Of a stretch of DNA of 64,000 nt, positions 17,984 to 27,184 are shown piece after piece (the stretch's first letter is position 1; every line of letters starts with the position of its first letter). The notes beneath the pieces are model-generated. The model was not told the DNA's origin and did no database searches. It saw nothing but the letters and a program-made list of their open reading frames with translations. Source of the stretch: Roseiarcus sp963835955 (GTDB lineage Bacteria; Pseudomonadota; Alphaproteobacteria; Rhizobiales; Beijerinckiaceae); contig CAWIHZ010000005.1 of assembly GCA_963835955.1 (NCBI GenBank), positions 558,001-622,000 on the forward strand, given 5' to 3'. The position numbers and the translations under genes were made by a program.

Positions 17984-18478
17984 ATGGCTCTGAGACTCGC
18001 TCAATCCGCCCGCTCGCTGTTCTTGAGCGAATTCGTCGCCGCGCTCGCGCTGTCGATCCGCTACATGTTCAAGCCCAAGGCGACGCTGAACTATCCCAAT
18101 GAAAAGTCGCCGCTGTCGCCGCGTTTCCGCGGCGAGCACGCGCTGCGCCGCTATCCCAACGGCGAGGAGCGTTGCATCGCCTGCAAGCTGTGCGAGGCGA
18201 TCTGCCCGGCGCAGGCGATCACCATCGAAGCGGGCCCGCGCCGCAACGACGGCACGCGGCGCACCACCCGCTACGACATCGACATGGTCAAATGCATCTA
18301 CTGCGGGATGTGCCAGGAGGCCTGCCCGGTCGACGCGATCGTCGAGGGGCCGAATTTCGAGTTCGCGACAGAATCGCGCGAAGAACTCTATTACGACAAG
18401 CAACGGCTGCTGGCCAACGGCGATCGCTGGGAGCGGGAGCTGGCGCGCAACATCGCGCTCGACGCGCCGTATCGGTGA
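17984..18478 (+). CDS. nuoI: NADH-quinone oxidoreductase subunit I
   Basis: NuoI (TYKY) carries clusters N6a and N6b linking NuoG to NuoB. The 164-residue protein shows two classic ferredoxin motifs: C-I-A-C-K-L-C-E-A-I-C-P and C-I-Y-C-G-M-C-Q-E-A-C-P. The N-terminal amphipathic region (F-L-S-E-F-V-A-A-L-A-L-S-I-R-Y-M-F) docks on the membrane arm. Length is the alphaproteobacterial norm. It is followed by a hairpin-bearing repeat before nuoJ. Confidence 0.98.
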   Translation: MALRLAQSARSLFLSEFVAALALSIRYMFKPKATLNYPNEKSPLSPRFRGEHALRRYPNGEERCIACKLCEAICPAQAITIEAGPRRNDGTRRTTRYDIDMVKCIYCGMCQEACPVDAIVEGPNFEFATESREELYYDKQRLLANGDRWERELARNIALDAPYR

Positions 18479-18571
18479 AGCCCCTCATCCGCCAAAGGGC
18501 GTTCGAAAGAACGCCCGTCCTTTGATGGGCTACGGCGGGAAAGGGGTTGGGGTGAGGGTTCCACGAAGAGG
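18479..18571 (+). repeat. Hairpin-bearing intergenic repeat between nuoI and nuoJ
   Basis: The gap begins CCCCTCATCC and ends GGGGTGAGGG, complementary ends of a Rhizobiales-type repeat. Inside, GGGCGTTC (18497-18504) and GAACGCCC (18509-18516) form a perfect 8-bp hairpin capped by GAAA, a stable GNRA-like tetraloop. There is no T-run, so termination is unlikely. It could stabilise upstream mRNA or adjust the level of the downstream genes. It shares its end motifs with 11683-11822. Confidence 0.6.
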
Positions 18572-18577
18572 CTGACG

Positions 18578-19180
18578 ATGGGCGCCCAGGCGGTATTCTT
18601 CTGGATTTTCGCGACGATCCTCGCAGGGTCGGCGCTCGGCGTGATCGTGGCGAGGAACCCGGTCCATTCCGTTCTGTGCCTGATTCTGGCCTTTGTCTGC
18701 GCCGCGGGGCTGTTCCTCATCCTGGGGGCGGAGTTCCTGGCGATGATCCTCGTCATCGTCTATGTCGGCGCGGTCGCGGTCTTGTTCCTGTTCATCGTCA
18801 TGCTGCTCGACGTCGACTTCGCCCGGATGAAACAGGGCTTTGTCCAATATCTGCCTCAGGGACTGTTGATCGCCTTCGTCGTCGGCGCGCAACTCGTTTA
18901 CGTTGTCTCCGGTTGGGGGCGCTCGCCTCAGGCCGCCGCCGCCGCGACCCCTTCGGGGACGATCAGCAACACCGCCGCGCTCGGCGAGGTGCTCTATACC
19001 CGCTATTTCTATTTCTTCCAGGCGGCGGGAATGATCCTGCTGACGGCGATGATCGGCGCGATTGTTCTCACTCTGCAGCACAAGCCGGGCGTGAAGCGCC
19101 AGGACATCGGCGCCCAAGTCGCTCGAACGCCCGAGACCGGGGTCGAACTGCGCAAGGTTCCCTCGCGCGCCGGCATTTGA
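18578..19180 (+). CDS. nuoJ: NADH-quinone oxidoreductase subunit J
   Basis: NuoJ is a membrane subunit next to NuoK and NuoA; its third helix is thought to transmit conformational change to the proton channels. The 200-residue product has five hydrophobic segments. It carries the family motif V-H-S-V-L-C-L-I-L-A-F-V-C-A-A-G-L-F and the conserved Y-V-G-A-V-A-V-L-F-L-F-V-I-M-L-L-type helix (here Y-V-G-A-V-A-V-L-F-L-F-I-V-M-L-L-D-V). The C-terminal tail, rich in basic and acidic residues, is cytoplasmic. It resumes the operon after the hairpin element. Confidence 0.96.
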   Translation: MGAQAVFFWIFATILAGSALGVIVARNPVHSVLCLILAFVCAAGLFLILGAEFLAMILVIVYVGAVAVLFLFIVMLLDVDFARMKQGFVQYLPQGLLIAFVVGAQLVYVVSGWGRSPQAAAAATPSGTISNTAALGEVLYTRYFYFFQAAGMILLTAMIGAIVLTLQHKPGVKRQDIGAQVARTPETGVELRKVPSRAGI

Positions 19181-19191
19181 AGGACAAAACG

Positions 19192-19500
19192 ATGGCCGTC
19201 GACCTCTCGAGTTATCTGACGCTTGGCGCGATCGTGTTCACGATCGGCGTCGCCGGCATCATCCTCAACCACAAGAACATCATCATCATCCTGATGTCGA
19301 TCGAACTGATCCTGCTGTCGGTCAACATCAATCTGGTCGCCTTCTCGACCTATTCGGGCGACCTGACGGGCCAGGCCTTCGCGCTTTTCATTCTGACGGT
19401 CGCGGCGGCGGAGTCGGCGATCGGCCTCGCGATCCTCGTGGCCTATTACCGCAATCGCGGGTCAATTGCGGTCGAGGACATCGACGCGCTGAAGGGCTGA
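19192..19500 (+). CDS. nuoK: NADH-quinone oxidoreductase subunit K
   Basis: NuoK is a small three-helix membrane subunit homologous to ND4L and MrpC. The 102-residue product contains the proton-pathway glutamate in L-M-S-I-E-L-I-L-L-S-V-N-I-N (helix 2) and a second one in A-A-A-E-S-A-I-G-L-A-I (helix 3). ATG 19192 is chosen as it gives the family N-terminus (M-A-V-D-L-S-S-Y-L-T-L-G) and is preceded by AAGGACAAAACG. It lies 11 nt after nuoJ. Confidence 0.97.
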   Translation: MAVDLSSYLTLGAIVFTIGVAGIILNHKNIIIILMSIELILLSVNINLVAFSTYSGDLTGQAFALFILTVAAAESAIGLAILVAYYRNRGSIAVEDIDALKG

Positions 19501-19508
19501 GCCGGGCC

Positions 19509-21506
19509 ATGTACGATCTTATCGTCTTCCTGCCGCTTCTCGGCTTTCTCATCGCCGGCGTGTTCGGCCCCTGGATCGGCGCGCGCGGCGCCGAATATGT
19601 GACGACCGGTCTCCTTGGCGTCAGTTTCGCCCTTTCCTGGATCGCGTTCTTCATGGTCGCAGGCGGAGCGGACGCGCATGTGCCCATCGCCAACTGGTTC
19701 ACCTCCGGCAAACTCGCGGTCGAATGGGCCCTGCGCGTCGACACGCTGACGGCGGTGATGCTGGTCGTGGTGACGACGGTGTCGTTTCTCGTTCACGTCT
19801 ATTCGATCGGCTACATGAGCGAGGATCCGAGCCGGCCGCGTTTCTTCGCCTATCTGTCGCTGTTCACCTTCGCCATGCTGATGCTGGTGACGGCCGACAA
19901 TCTGGTGCAGTTGTTTTTCGGCTGGGAAGGCGTGGGACTGATGTCCTACCTGCTGATCGGCTTCTGGTACGAACGTCCATCGGCCAACGCCGCGGCGATC
20001 AAGGCCTTCGTCGTCAACCGCGTCGGGGATTTCGGCTTCGCGCTCGGCATTTTCCTCACCTACCAGCTCACCGGCTCGGTGACCTTCGATCAGGTGTTCG
20101 CGGCCGCCCCCGGTCTCGCCGGCAAGACCGTGCATTTCATCGGCTACAATTGGGACGCCGCGACCCTCGCCTGCCTCCTCCTGTTCATGGGCGCGATGGG
20201 CAAGTCGGCCCAGTTCCTGCTGCATACCTGGTTGCCCGACGCGATGGAGGGTCCGACCCCGGTCTCGGCCCTCATTCATGCCGCGACCATGGTGACGGCG
20301 GGCGTGTTCATGGTTGCGCGGCTGTCGCCTCTGTTCGAGATGTCCTCGACCGCGCTGAGCGTCGTCACCATCGTCGGCGCCACCACGGCGTTTTTCGCCG
20401 CGACCGTCGGCCTGGTGCAGAACGACATCAAGCGGGTGGTCGCCTATTCGACCTGCTCGCAGCTCGGCTACATGTTCGTCGGCCTCGGCGTCGGCGGCTA
20501 CAGCCTCGGCATCTTCCACTTGTTCACCCACGCCTTCTTCAAGGCGCTGCTGTTCCTCGGCGCCGGCTCGGTCATCACCGCGATGCACCACGAGCAGGAC
20601 ATGCGCGCGATGGGCGGCCTGCGCAAGGAGCTCCCGGTCACCTTCTGGGTGATGGTGGTCGGCTCGCTGTCGCTGAGCGGCGTCGGCATTCCGTTCACTT
20701 CGATCGGATTCTCGGGCTTCGTCTCGAAGGACCCGATCATCGAGGCCGCCTTCGCCTCGCACCGCTTCGGCGCGACTTACGCGTTCTGGTGCGTCGTGAT
20801 CGCCGCCGCCCTCACCGCGTTCTATTCCTGGCGCCTCATGTTCATGACCTTCTTTGGCAACCGCGGCGATTGGGCCGCGAGCCTGCCGGCCGGGGCGGAC
20901 GCCCATCATGGTCACGACGATCATGGCCCGGGCGATCACCCCGTTCACGAATCTCCCCCGGTGATGCTGATCCCGCTCGCCGTGCTGGCGCTTGGCGCGA
21001 CCTTCGCGGGCGTCGGTTTCCGCTATCTGTTCATCGGCGGCGGGCACGAGGCGTTCTGGCGGCACTCGCTGTTTCTTGCCCAGGACAACCATATTCTCGA
21101 GCAGATGGAGACGGTCCCCGCGATCGTTTCGTTCTCGCCGGCCCTGATGATGCTGATCGGGCTCGGCGTCGCCTATTACATGTACGTCGTCGACCGCACG
21201 CTGCCGAAACGTCTCGCCGACGCCTATCCCTATCTCTATCGCTTCCTCCTCAACAAGTGGTACTTCGACGAGCTGTACGACGCGATCTTCGTCCGTCCGG
21301 CTTTCGCGATCGGCCGGCTGTTCTGGAAGGAAGGCGACGGCGCGATCATCGACGGCTTCGGGCCTGACGGGATCTCCGCCCGCGTCCTCGACATCACCCG
21401 CAGCGCGATCCGGCTGCAGACCGGCTACATCTACCATTATGCTTTCGCGATGCTGCTCGGTGTAGCGGCGCTCGCCACCTGGTATCTGTTCGGAGGGGCT
21501 CTGTGA
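19509..21506 (+). CDS. nuoL: NADH-quinone oxidoreductase subunit L
   Basis: NuoL is the distal antiporter-like proton-pumping subunit. The 665-residue polytopic product has the family core V-H-V-Y-S-I-G-Y-M-S-E-D, F-F-G-W-E-G-V-G-L-M-S-Y-L-L-I-G-F-W, the lysine/histidine helices around L-H-T-W-L-P-D-A-M-E-G-P-T-P-V-S-A-L-I-H-A-A-T-M-V, and the long C-terminal lateral helix region. A histidine-rich loop (A-H-H-G-H-D-D-H-G-P-G-D-H) near residue 465 is exposed between helices. Its TGA overlaps the ATG of nuoM. Confidence 0.98.
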   Translation: MYDLIVFLPLLGFLIAGVFGPWIGARGAEYVTTGLLGVSFALSWIAFFMVAGGADAHVPIANWFTSGKLAVEWALRVDTLTAVMLVVVTTVSFLVHVYSIGYMSEDPSRPRFFAYLSLFTFAMLMLVTADNLVQLFFGWEGVGLMSYLLIGFWYERPSANAAAIKAFVVNRVGDFGFALGIFLTYQLTGSVTFDQVFAAAPGLAGKTVHFIGYNWDAATLACLLLFMGAMGKSAQFLLHTWLPDAMEGPTPVSALIHAATMVTAGVFMVARLSPLFEMSSTALSVVTIVGATTAFFAATVGLVQNDIKRVVAYSTCSQLGYMFVGLGVGGYSLGIFHLFTHAFFKALLFLGAGSVITAMHHEQDMRAMGGLRKELPVTFWVMVVGSLSLSGVGIPFTSIGFSGFVSKDPIIEAAFASHRFGATYAFWCVVIAAALTAFYSWRLMFMTFFGNRGDWAASLPAGADAHHGHDDHGPGDHPVHESPPVMLIPLAVLALGATFAGVGFRYLFIGGGHEAFWRHSLFLAQDNHILEQMETVPAIVSFSPALMMLIGLGVAYYMYVVDRTLPKRLADAYPYLYRFLLNKWYFDELYDAIFVRPAFAIGRLFWKEGDGAIIDGFGPDGISARVLDITRSAIRLQTGYIYHYAFAMLLGVAALATWYLFGGAL

Positions 21507-23008
21507 TGTCGGGCTCCTGGATCCTCTCCGGCATTTTGATTCTGCCGCTGATCGGCGCGCTATTCATCTTGCTGCTGCCCGGCGAGACGGAAGCGACCAA
21601 GCAGAACGCGCGCTGGATCGCCCTGTTCGCCACGCTGCTCGCGTTCGCGCTGAGCCTGGTCGCATGGGGGCGGTTCGACACCGCGCAGCCGGGCTTTCAG
21701 CTGGTCGAGGAACACGACTGGTTCTCCCACGCCATCCTTTACAAACTCGGCGTCGACGGCGTTTCGATGCCGTTCGTGCTGCTGACCACCTTCCTGATGC
21801 CGATCAGCATCCTGGCCTCCTGGACCCCGATCCAGAGCCGGGTCAAGGAATACATGATCGCCTTCCTGGTGCTGGAGACGCTGATGGTCGGCGTCTTCGT
21901 CGCGCTCGATCTGGTGCTGTTTTACCTGTTCTTCGAGGGCGGCCTGATCCCGATGTTCCTGATCATCGGGATTTGGGGCCATGGGAACCGCGTCTACGCG
22001 GCGTTCAAGTTCTTCCTCTACACGTTCACCGGCTCGGTGCTGATGCTGCTGGCGATCATGGCGATGTACTGGACGGCGGGCACGACCGACATCACGGTGC
22101 TGCTGAAGACCCCGTTTGCGCCAAAGATGCAGACTTGGCTGTGGCTCGCCTTCTTCGCCTCGTTCGCGGTGAAGATGCCGATGTGGCCGGTGCACACCTG
22201 GCTGCCCGACGCGCATGTCGAGGCGCCGACCGCCGGCTCGGTGATCCTGGCCGCCATTCTCCTCAAGATGGGCGGCTACGGCTTCATCCGCTTCTCGCTG
22301 CCGATGTTCCCGGACGCCTCGGTCTATTTCACGCCGCTCGTCTACGCGTTGTCGATCATCGCCATCATTTACACCTCGCTGGTGGCGCTGGCGCAGGAGA
22401 ACATGAAGAAGCTGATCGCCTATTCGTCGGTCGCTCACATGGGCTTCGTGACGATGGGCATCTTCGCCGCCAATACCCAGGGGATTCAGGGGGCCGTCTA
22501 CCTGATGATCAGCCACGGCCTCGTCTCGGGGGCGCTGTTCCTCTGCGTCGGCGTCGTCTACGACCGCACGCACTCGCTCGAGATCGCGTCTTACGGCGGC
22601 CTTGTGCAGCGGATGCCGCTCTATGCGCTGGCCTTCATGGTGTTCACGCTCGCCAATGTCGGGCTGCCGGGCACGTCGGGCTTCATCGGCGAATTCCTGA
22701 CTCTGATCGGCGCGTTCCAGGTCAACAATTGGGTCGCGTTCTTCGCCACCACCGGCACGATTCTGTCGGCCGCCTACGCACTCTACCTTTACCGCCGCGT
22801 CATCTTCGGCGTGATCGAAAAACCTGGGCTGATGGGGATCGCCGACCTCTCCGGCCTTGAGATTGCGACCCTGCTGCCATTGGGGCTGCTGGTCGTCTTT
22901 TACGGCGTGCATCCGCAGCCGGTCATCGACGCCAGCGCGGCTTCAATCGACGGGATCATCAAAGGCTTCGAGCACGCGGTCGCGATGACGAAGACGGCGG
23001 GGCTGTGA
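21506..23008 (+). CDS. nuoM: NADH-quinone oxidoreductase subunit M
   Basis: NuoM is the second antiporter-like subunit (ND4 homologue). The 500-residue product has about 14 hydrophobic segments and the conserved F-F-E-G-G-L-I-P-M-F-L-I-I-G-I-W-G, H-T-W-L-P-D-A-H-V-E-A-P-T-A-G-S-V-I-L-A and Y-S-S-V-A-H-M-G-F motifs, including the key glutamate and lysines. ATG 21506 shares its A with the nuoL stop; a GTG one codon upstream is less likely. Confidence 0.97.
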   Translation: MSGSWILSGILILPLIGALFILLLPGETEATKQNARWIALFATLLAFALSLVAWGRFDTAQPGFQLVEEHDWFSHAILYKLGVDGVSMPFVLLTTFLMPISILASWTPIQSRVKEYMIAFLVLETLMVGVFVALDLVLFYLFFEGGLIPMFLIIGIWGHGNRVYAAFKFFLYTFTGSVLMLLAIMAMYWTAGTTDITVLLKTPFAPKMQTWLWLAFFASFAVKMPMWPVHTWLPDAHVEAPTAGSVILAAILLKMGGYGFIRFSLPMFPDASVYFTPLVYALSIIAIIYTSLVALAQENMKKLIAYSSVAHMGFVTMGIFAANTQGIQGAVYLMISHGLVSGALFLCVGVVYDRTHSLEIASYGGLVQRMPLYALAFMVFTLANVGLPGTSGFIGEFLTLIGAFQVNNWVAFFATTGTILSAAYALYLYRRVIFGVIEKPGLMGIADLSGLEIATLLPLGLLVVFYGVHPQPVIDASAASIDGIIKGFEHAVAMTKTAGL

Positions 23009-23054
23009 CGGCGCGCGCCCGAGCGGCGCATCATTTTCCAGGTATGGGCGACCC

Positions 23055-24488
23055 ATGAATGTGACGGCCCTTTCTCTCCCGATCTTCCTGCCCGAAGCCG
23101 TATTGGCGGTGGGGACGCTGGCGCTGGTGCTGTATGGCGCGTTGCGCGGCGAGCGCTCATACGGCGTCGTCAGCGAGATCGCCGTCGCCCTCATCGGCGT
23201 CGTGTTCATTCTATTGGTGGCCAAGCACCGGCCGACCGGCGTGACCTTCTACGGCGCCTTCGCTGACGACGCCTTCACCCGCTTCATGAGCGGGCTGGCG
23301 CTAATCGGCTCGCTGGTGACGCTGCTGCTGTCGATCGAATTCATGCGCAAGGAGCGGGTCGGCGGATTCGAATTCCCGATCCTCATCCTATTGTGCACGC
23401 TGGGCATGCTGATGCTGATCTCGGCCAACGATTTCATCGCGCTCTATCTCGGCCTCGAGCTGATGAGCCTCTCGCAGTACGTGATCGCGGCCTACCGCCG
23501 GCACGATCTGCGCGCCACTGAGGCGGGTCTCAAATATTTCGTGCTCGCCGCATTGTCGTCGGGCATGCTGCTGTATGGGGCCTCGCTGATCTACGGCTTC
23601 GCCGGGTCGGTCTCATTCGCCGCGGTGGCGCAAGCCGTGCATGGCCATGCGAATATCGGCGTGCTGTTCGGCCTCGTCTTCGTGCTGGCTGGGCTCGCGT
23701 TCAAGATTTCGGCGGTGCCGTTCCATATGTGGACGCCGGACGTCTACGAGGGCGCGCCGACGCCGGTGACGACCTTTTTCGCAACCGCGCCCAAGATCGC
23801 GGCGATGGCGATCCTGGTCCGGGTGGCGATCACCGCCTTCCCCGGCATCACCAATGACTGGCGCCAGATCCTGACCTTCGTCTCCATCGCCTCGATGGGG
23901 CTCGGCGCCTTCGCCGCCATCGGCCAGACCAACTTCAAGCGGCTGATGGCCTATTCCTCGATCGGCCACATGGGATTCGCGCTGGTCGGGCTCGCGGCCG
24001 GAACGGTCGAAGGGGTGCAGAGCGTCATCGTCTATATGTCGATCTACGTCGTCATGACGCTCGGGACCTTCGCCGCCATTCTGTCGATGCGGCGCGGCGG
24101 CAAGGCGGTCGAGACGATCGAGGACCTGGCGGGCCTCGCCCGCACCGATCCGACGATGGCCTTCTTCCTGGCGGCGATGATGTTCTCGCTCGCCGGCGCT
24201 CCGCCATTGGCCGGCTTTTTCGCCAAGTTCTATGTGTTCGCGGCCGCCATCAAGGCCGGTCTGTACGGCCTGGCGGTCATTGGCGTGCTCGCCAGCGCGG
24301 TCGGCGCCTATTATTATCTGCGCATCGTCAAGCTGATGTATTTCGACGAGCCGGCCAAGGCGTTCGACCGGGCCGGGCCGGTCGCGCGGATCGTGCTCGC
24401 GGTCGCGTCGCTGGCGATTATCCTGTTCATGTTCGCGCCCTCGCCGCTGACCGACGCGGCGATGGCCGCGGCGCAGTCGCTGTTTTGA
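23055..24488 (+). CDS. nuoN: NADH-quinone oxidoreductase subunit N
   Basis: NuoN is the third antiporter-like subunit (ND2 homologue) and closes the operon. The 477-residue polytopic product shows L-G-L-E-L-M-S-L-S-Q-Y-V-I-A-A-Y, F-H-M-W-T-P-D-V-Y-E-G-A-P-T-P-V-T, and Y-S-S-I-G-H-M-G-F, all diagnostic. It starts 46 bp after nuoM and ends 22 bp before birA, so birA and the RNase J gene are probably on the same transcript, as in many alphaproteobacteria. Confidence 0.98.
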   Translation: MNVTALSLPIFLPEAVLAVGTLALVLYGALRGERSYGVVSEIAVALIGVVFILLVAKHRPTGVTFYGAFADDAFTRFMSGLALIGSLVTLLLSIEFMRKERVGGFEFPILILLCTLGMLMLISANDFIALYLGLELMSLSQYVIAAYRRHDLRATEAGLKYFVLAALSSGMLLYGASLIYGFAGSVSFAAVAQAVHGHANIGVLFGLVFVLAGLAFKISAVPFHMWTPDVYEGAPTPVTTFFATAPKIAAMAILVRVAITAFPGITNDWRQILTFVSIASMGLGAFAAIGQTNFKRLMAYSSIGHMGFALVGLAAGTVEGVQSVIVYMSIYVVMTLGTFAAILSMRRGGKAVETIEDLAGLARTDPTMAFFLAAMMFSLAGAPPLAGFFAKFYVFAAAIKAGLYGLAVIGVLASAVGAYYYLRIVKLMYFDEPAKAFDRAGPVARIVLAVASLAIILFMFAPSPLTDAAMAAAQSLF

Positions 24489-24510
24489 GCGGGCGCGAAG
24501 GCTTGAGCGC

Positions 24511-25302
24511 TTGACCCCGCCCTGGCGCGTCGTGCGCTTCCAGACCATCGACTCGACCAACGAGGAGGCGCGTCGCCGCGCGGTTGCCGGCGATGCCGGC
24601 CGGCTGTGGGTCGTCGCCGAGCGGCAGAGCGCCGGGCGGGGCCGGCGGGGACGCGGCTGGGTCTCGCCCAGGGGCAATCTTTACGCCAGCGCTCTGCTGA
24701 TCCATCCGTGCCCGCCCGCAATCGCGCCGCAGCTCGGCTTCGTCGCCGGGGTGGCGCTCGCGCGCGCTGCCGGGGACGCAGGCGCGGCCGGCCTCGGCCT
24801 CAAATGGCCGAACGATTTGCTGTGCGGCGAGGCGAAATGCGCCGGGCTCCTGGTCGAAGGCGTTTCGCTTGCCCAAGAGCGTCTCGCCTGCGTCGTCGGC
24901 GTCGGCGTCAATTGCGCGCGCGCGCCTGACGGCGTCGGGCGTCCGACGAGCCGGCTGACGGACCGGGGCGGGCGCGCGGTCGGCGTGCGCGAGCTGTTCG
25001 AGCGCCTGGTGGCGCGATTCGACGAGGCGCTGGAGCAATGGCGCGGGGGCGCCGGGTTCGAGCGCATCCGTTCGGCCTGGCTCGATCACGCGGCCGGACT
25101 CGGGCGTCGTATCCGCGTCGAGAACCCGGCCGGCCGTCGCGAGGGCGTGTTCGAGGGGCTTGACGCTGGCGGCCGTTTGCTGTTTCGCGGTGAGAACGGG
25201 ATCGAGGCGATCGAAACCGCCGATCTTTGGATTTTGCCGGCGCCGGACAGCCCGCCCTTGGCGGCCTCTTCCGCTCCGCTCGCGCGGGAAGGCCGGATTT
25301 AG
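24511..25302 (+). CDS. birA: Biotin-[acetyl-CoA-carboxylase] ligase
   Basis: BirA activates biotin with ATP and attaches it to the carboxyl-carrier protein of acetyl-CoA carboxylase. The 263-residue product has the catalytic-domain motifs D-S-T-N-E-E-A, the biotinyl-AMP loop Q-S-A-G-R-G-R-R-G-R-G-W, and L-K-W-P-N-D-L-L, then the C-terminal SH3-like domain after about residue 205. The N-terminal DNA-binding domain of E. coli BirA is absent, so it is a ligase only. The start is TTG 24511. The stop abuts the ATG of the RNase J gene. Confidence 0.95.
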   Translation: MTPPWRVVRFQTIDSTNEEARRRAVAGDAGRLWVVAERQSAGRGRRGRGWVSPRGNLYASALLIHPCPPAIAPQLGFVAGVALARAAGDAGAAGLGLKWPNDLLCGEAKCAGLLVEGVSLAQERLACVVGVGVNCARAPDGVGRPTSRLTDRGGRAVGVRELFERLVARFDEALEQWRGGAGFERIRSAWLDHAAGLGRRIRVENPAGRREGVFEGLDAGGRLLFRGENGIEAIETADLWILPAPDSPPLAASSAPLAREGRI

Positions 25303-26970
25303 ATGACGGACGACAGCGAGTTTGTGTTCGCGGCCCTCGGCGGCCTGGGCGAAATCGGCATGAATTGCGCGCTCTACGGCTACGGCCCGGCGAAGGCGCG
25401 CAAATGGCTGATGGTCGATCTCGGCGTCGCCTTCGCGGGCGAGACCCTGCCTGGCGTCGATCTGGTCATGCCCGCGCTCGATTTCATTGAAAAGGCGAAA
25501 AAGGACCTCGTCGGCGTCGTCATCACCCATGCGCACGAGGATCATATCGGGGCCCTGGCCGATCTCTGGCCGAGCCTGGGCGCGCCCGTCTATGCGACGA
25601 GCTTCGCGGCGGGGCTGGCGGAGGCCCGGCGGCTCGGCGAGCCGGGCGCGCCCGATATTCCGCTTCGGATCGTCAAGCAGGGCGAGCGCCTTGCGATAGG
25701 GCCTTTCGACGTCGAATTCATCGCCGTCGCCCACTCGATTCCCGAGAGCTGCGCGCTCGCGATCCGCACCCCCGCCGGCCTGGTCGTCCACACCGCCGAC
25801 TGGAAGATCGACCCGACGCCGACCATCGGCCTCCCGACCGACGAAGCGCGCCTCAGGGCGCTGGGCGACGAGGGGGTTCTGGCGCTGGTGTGCGACTCGA
25901 CCAATGTGCTGCGCGAGGGCGAAAGCCCGTCCGAGCGAGAGGTCGCCGAGACATTGGCGGGTCTGATCGCCAAGGCGAGGGCCAGGGTGGTCGTGACCAC
26001 CTTCGCCTCCAACGTCGCGCGTTTGCGCTCGGCCGCCGAAGCCGGCGTCGCCGCCGGGCGGCAGGTCTGCATTCTGGGGCGCGCGATGGAGCGCGTGATC
26101 GCGGTCGCGCGCGAGTGCGGCATGCTCGACGGCGCGCCGCAGTTCCTGGGCATGGACGCTTTCGAACGCCTGCCGCGCGACAAGATTCTGGCGCTCGCCA
26201 CCGGCAGCCAGGGCGAGCCGCGCGCGGCGCTCGCCCGGATGGCCGAAGGCGAGCATCCGACCGCGGAGCTGGTCGCCGGCGACACCGTCATCTTTTCCTC
26301 GCGCACCATCCCCGGCAACGAGAAGGCGGTCGGCAAACTCATCAACGCCTTCGTGACCACGGGCGTCGAAGTCGTCACCGACCGTAACGCGCTGGTGCAT
26401 GTCTCCGGCCATCCGCGGCGGGCGGAGATGGCGAAAATGTACGCTTGGCTGCGCCCCAGGATCGCCGTGCCCGTGCATGGCGAGCCGCTTCACCTCAGTG
26501 AGCACGCCGCTTTCGCCAAGGCCCTGGGCGTGCCGCAGGTGGTGCGCGCCTTCGACGGCGATCTGGTGCGCTTTTCGCCCGGCGACGCCTCGGTGATCGG
26601 CAAGGTCGATCGCGGCCGGCGGCTGAAGGACGGCATGATCCTGCTGCCGGCCGATCAGGAAAGCGTGGCCCAGCGGCGCCGGCTCTCCTTCGCCGGCGTT
26701 GTTTCGATCGCGCTCGCGCTCACCGCCCAGGGCGAGCTGGCGGGCGATCCGGATGTGATGATCGCAGGCCTCCCTGAACGGACGCGCGAGGGCGCGGCGA
26801 TCGATGCGCTGATCGACGCGGCGATCTTCGAGGCGTTCGAAAGCCTGCCGCGGGGAAAACGCAAGGACGCCGATTTTGTCTCGACGGCGATCGAGCGCGC
26901 GGTGCGCAATTCCGTCAACGAGGTCTGGGGAAAGAAGCCGCAGACGCATGTGCTGGTGGTGGAGGTGTAG
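25303..26970 (+). CDS. rnj: Ribonuclease J
   Basis: RNase J is a metallo-beta-lactamase/beta-CASP nuclease with endonucleolytic and 5'-3' exonucleolytic activity, important for rRNA maturation and mRNA decay in alphaproteobacteria. The 555-residue product carries the zinc motif T-H-A-H-E-D-H-I-G (H76, H78, D80, H81), the second-site H-S-I-P-E-S-C, H-T-A-D-W-K-I-D-P-T-P, and the beta-CASP histidine in V-S-G-H-P-R-R. Length is typical. It starts directly after the birA stop. Confidence 0.96.
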   Translation: MTDDSEFVFAALGGLGEIGMNCALYGYGPAKARKWLMVDLGVAFAGETLPGVDLVMPALDFIEKAKKDLVGVVITHAHEDHIGALADLWPSLGAPVYATSFAAGLAEARRLGEPGAPDIPLRIVKQGERLAIGPFDVEFIAVAHSIPESCALAIRTPAGLVVHTADWKIDPTPTIGLPTDEARLRALGDEGVLALVCDSTNVLREGESPSEREVAETLAGLIAKARARVVVTTFASNVARLRSAAEAGVAAGRQVCILGRAMERVIAVARECGMLDGAPQFLGMDAFERLPRDKILALATGSQGEPRAALARMAEGEHPTAELVAGDTVIFSSRTIPGNEKAVGKLINAFVTTGVEVVTDRNALVHVSGHPRRAEMAKMYAWLRPRIAVPVHGEPLHLSEHAAFAKALGVPQVVRAFDGDLVRFSPGDASVIGKVDRGRRLKDGMILLPADQESVAQRRRLSFAGVVSIALALTAQGELAGDPDVMIAGLPERTREGAAIDALIDAAIFEAFESLPRGKRKDADFVSTAIERAVRNSVNEVWGKKPQTHVLVVEV

Positions 26971-27184
26971 CGATCGCGTGCGGCGGATTGTAATTTTGAC
27001 GAGTCGGCGCGAAGCGCGCATTTCGATCGGTCGCGAAAATGGGACGACGAGTTGGGCGCGCAGCCCCGGAGTTTTTCTGTCGCCCGGCCTGGAAACCAAG
27101 AAGCCTTGTCAATTGTAAATCAGGGATGACTTCAATAAGCTTGGCTGAAATCGGCGCCGCAGACACTCAACGGGGAATATTCCG

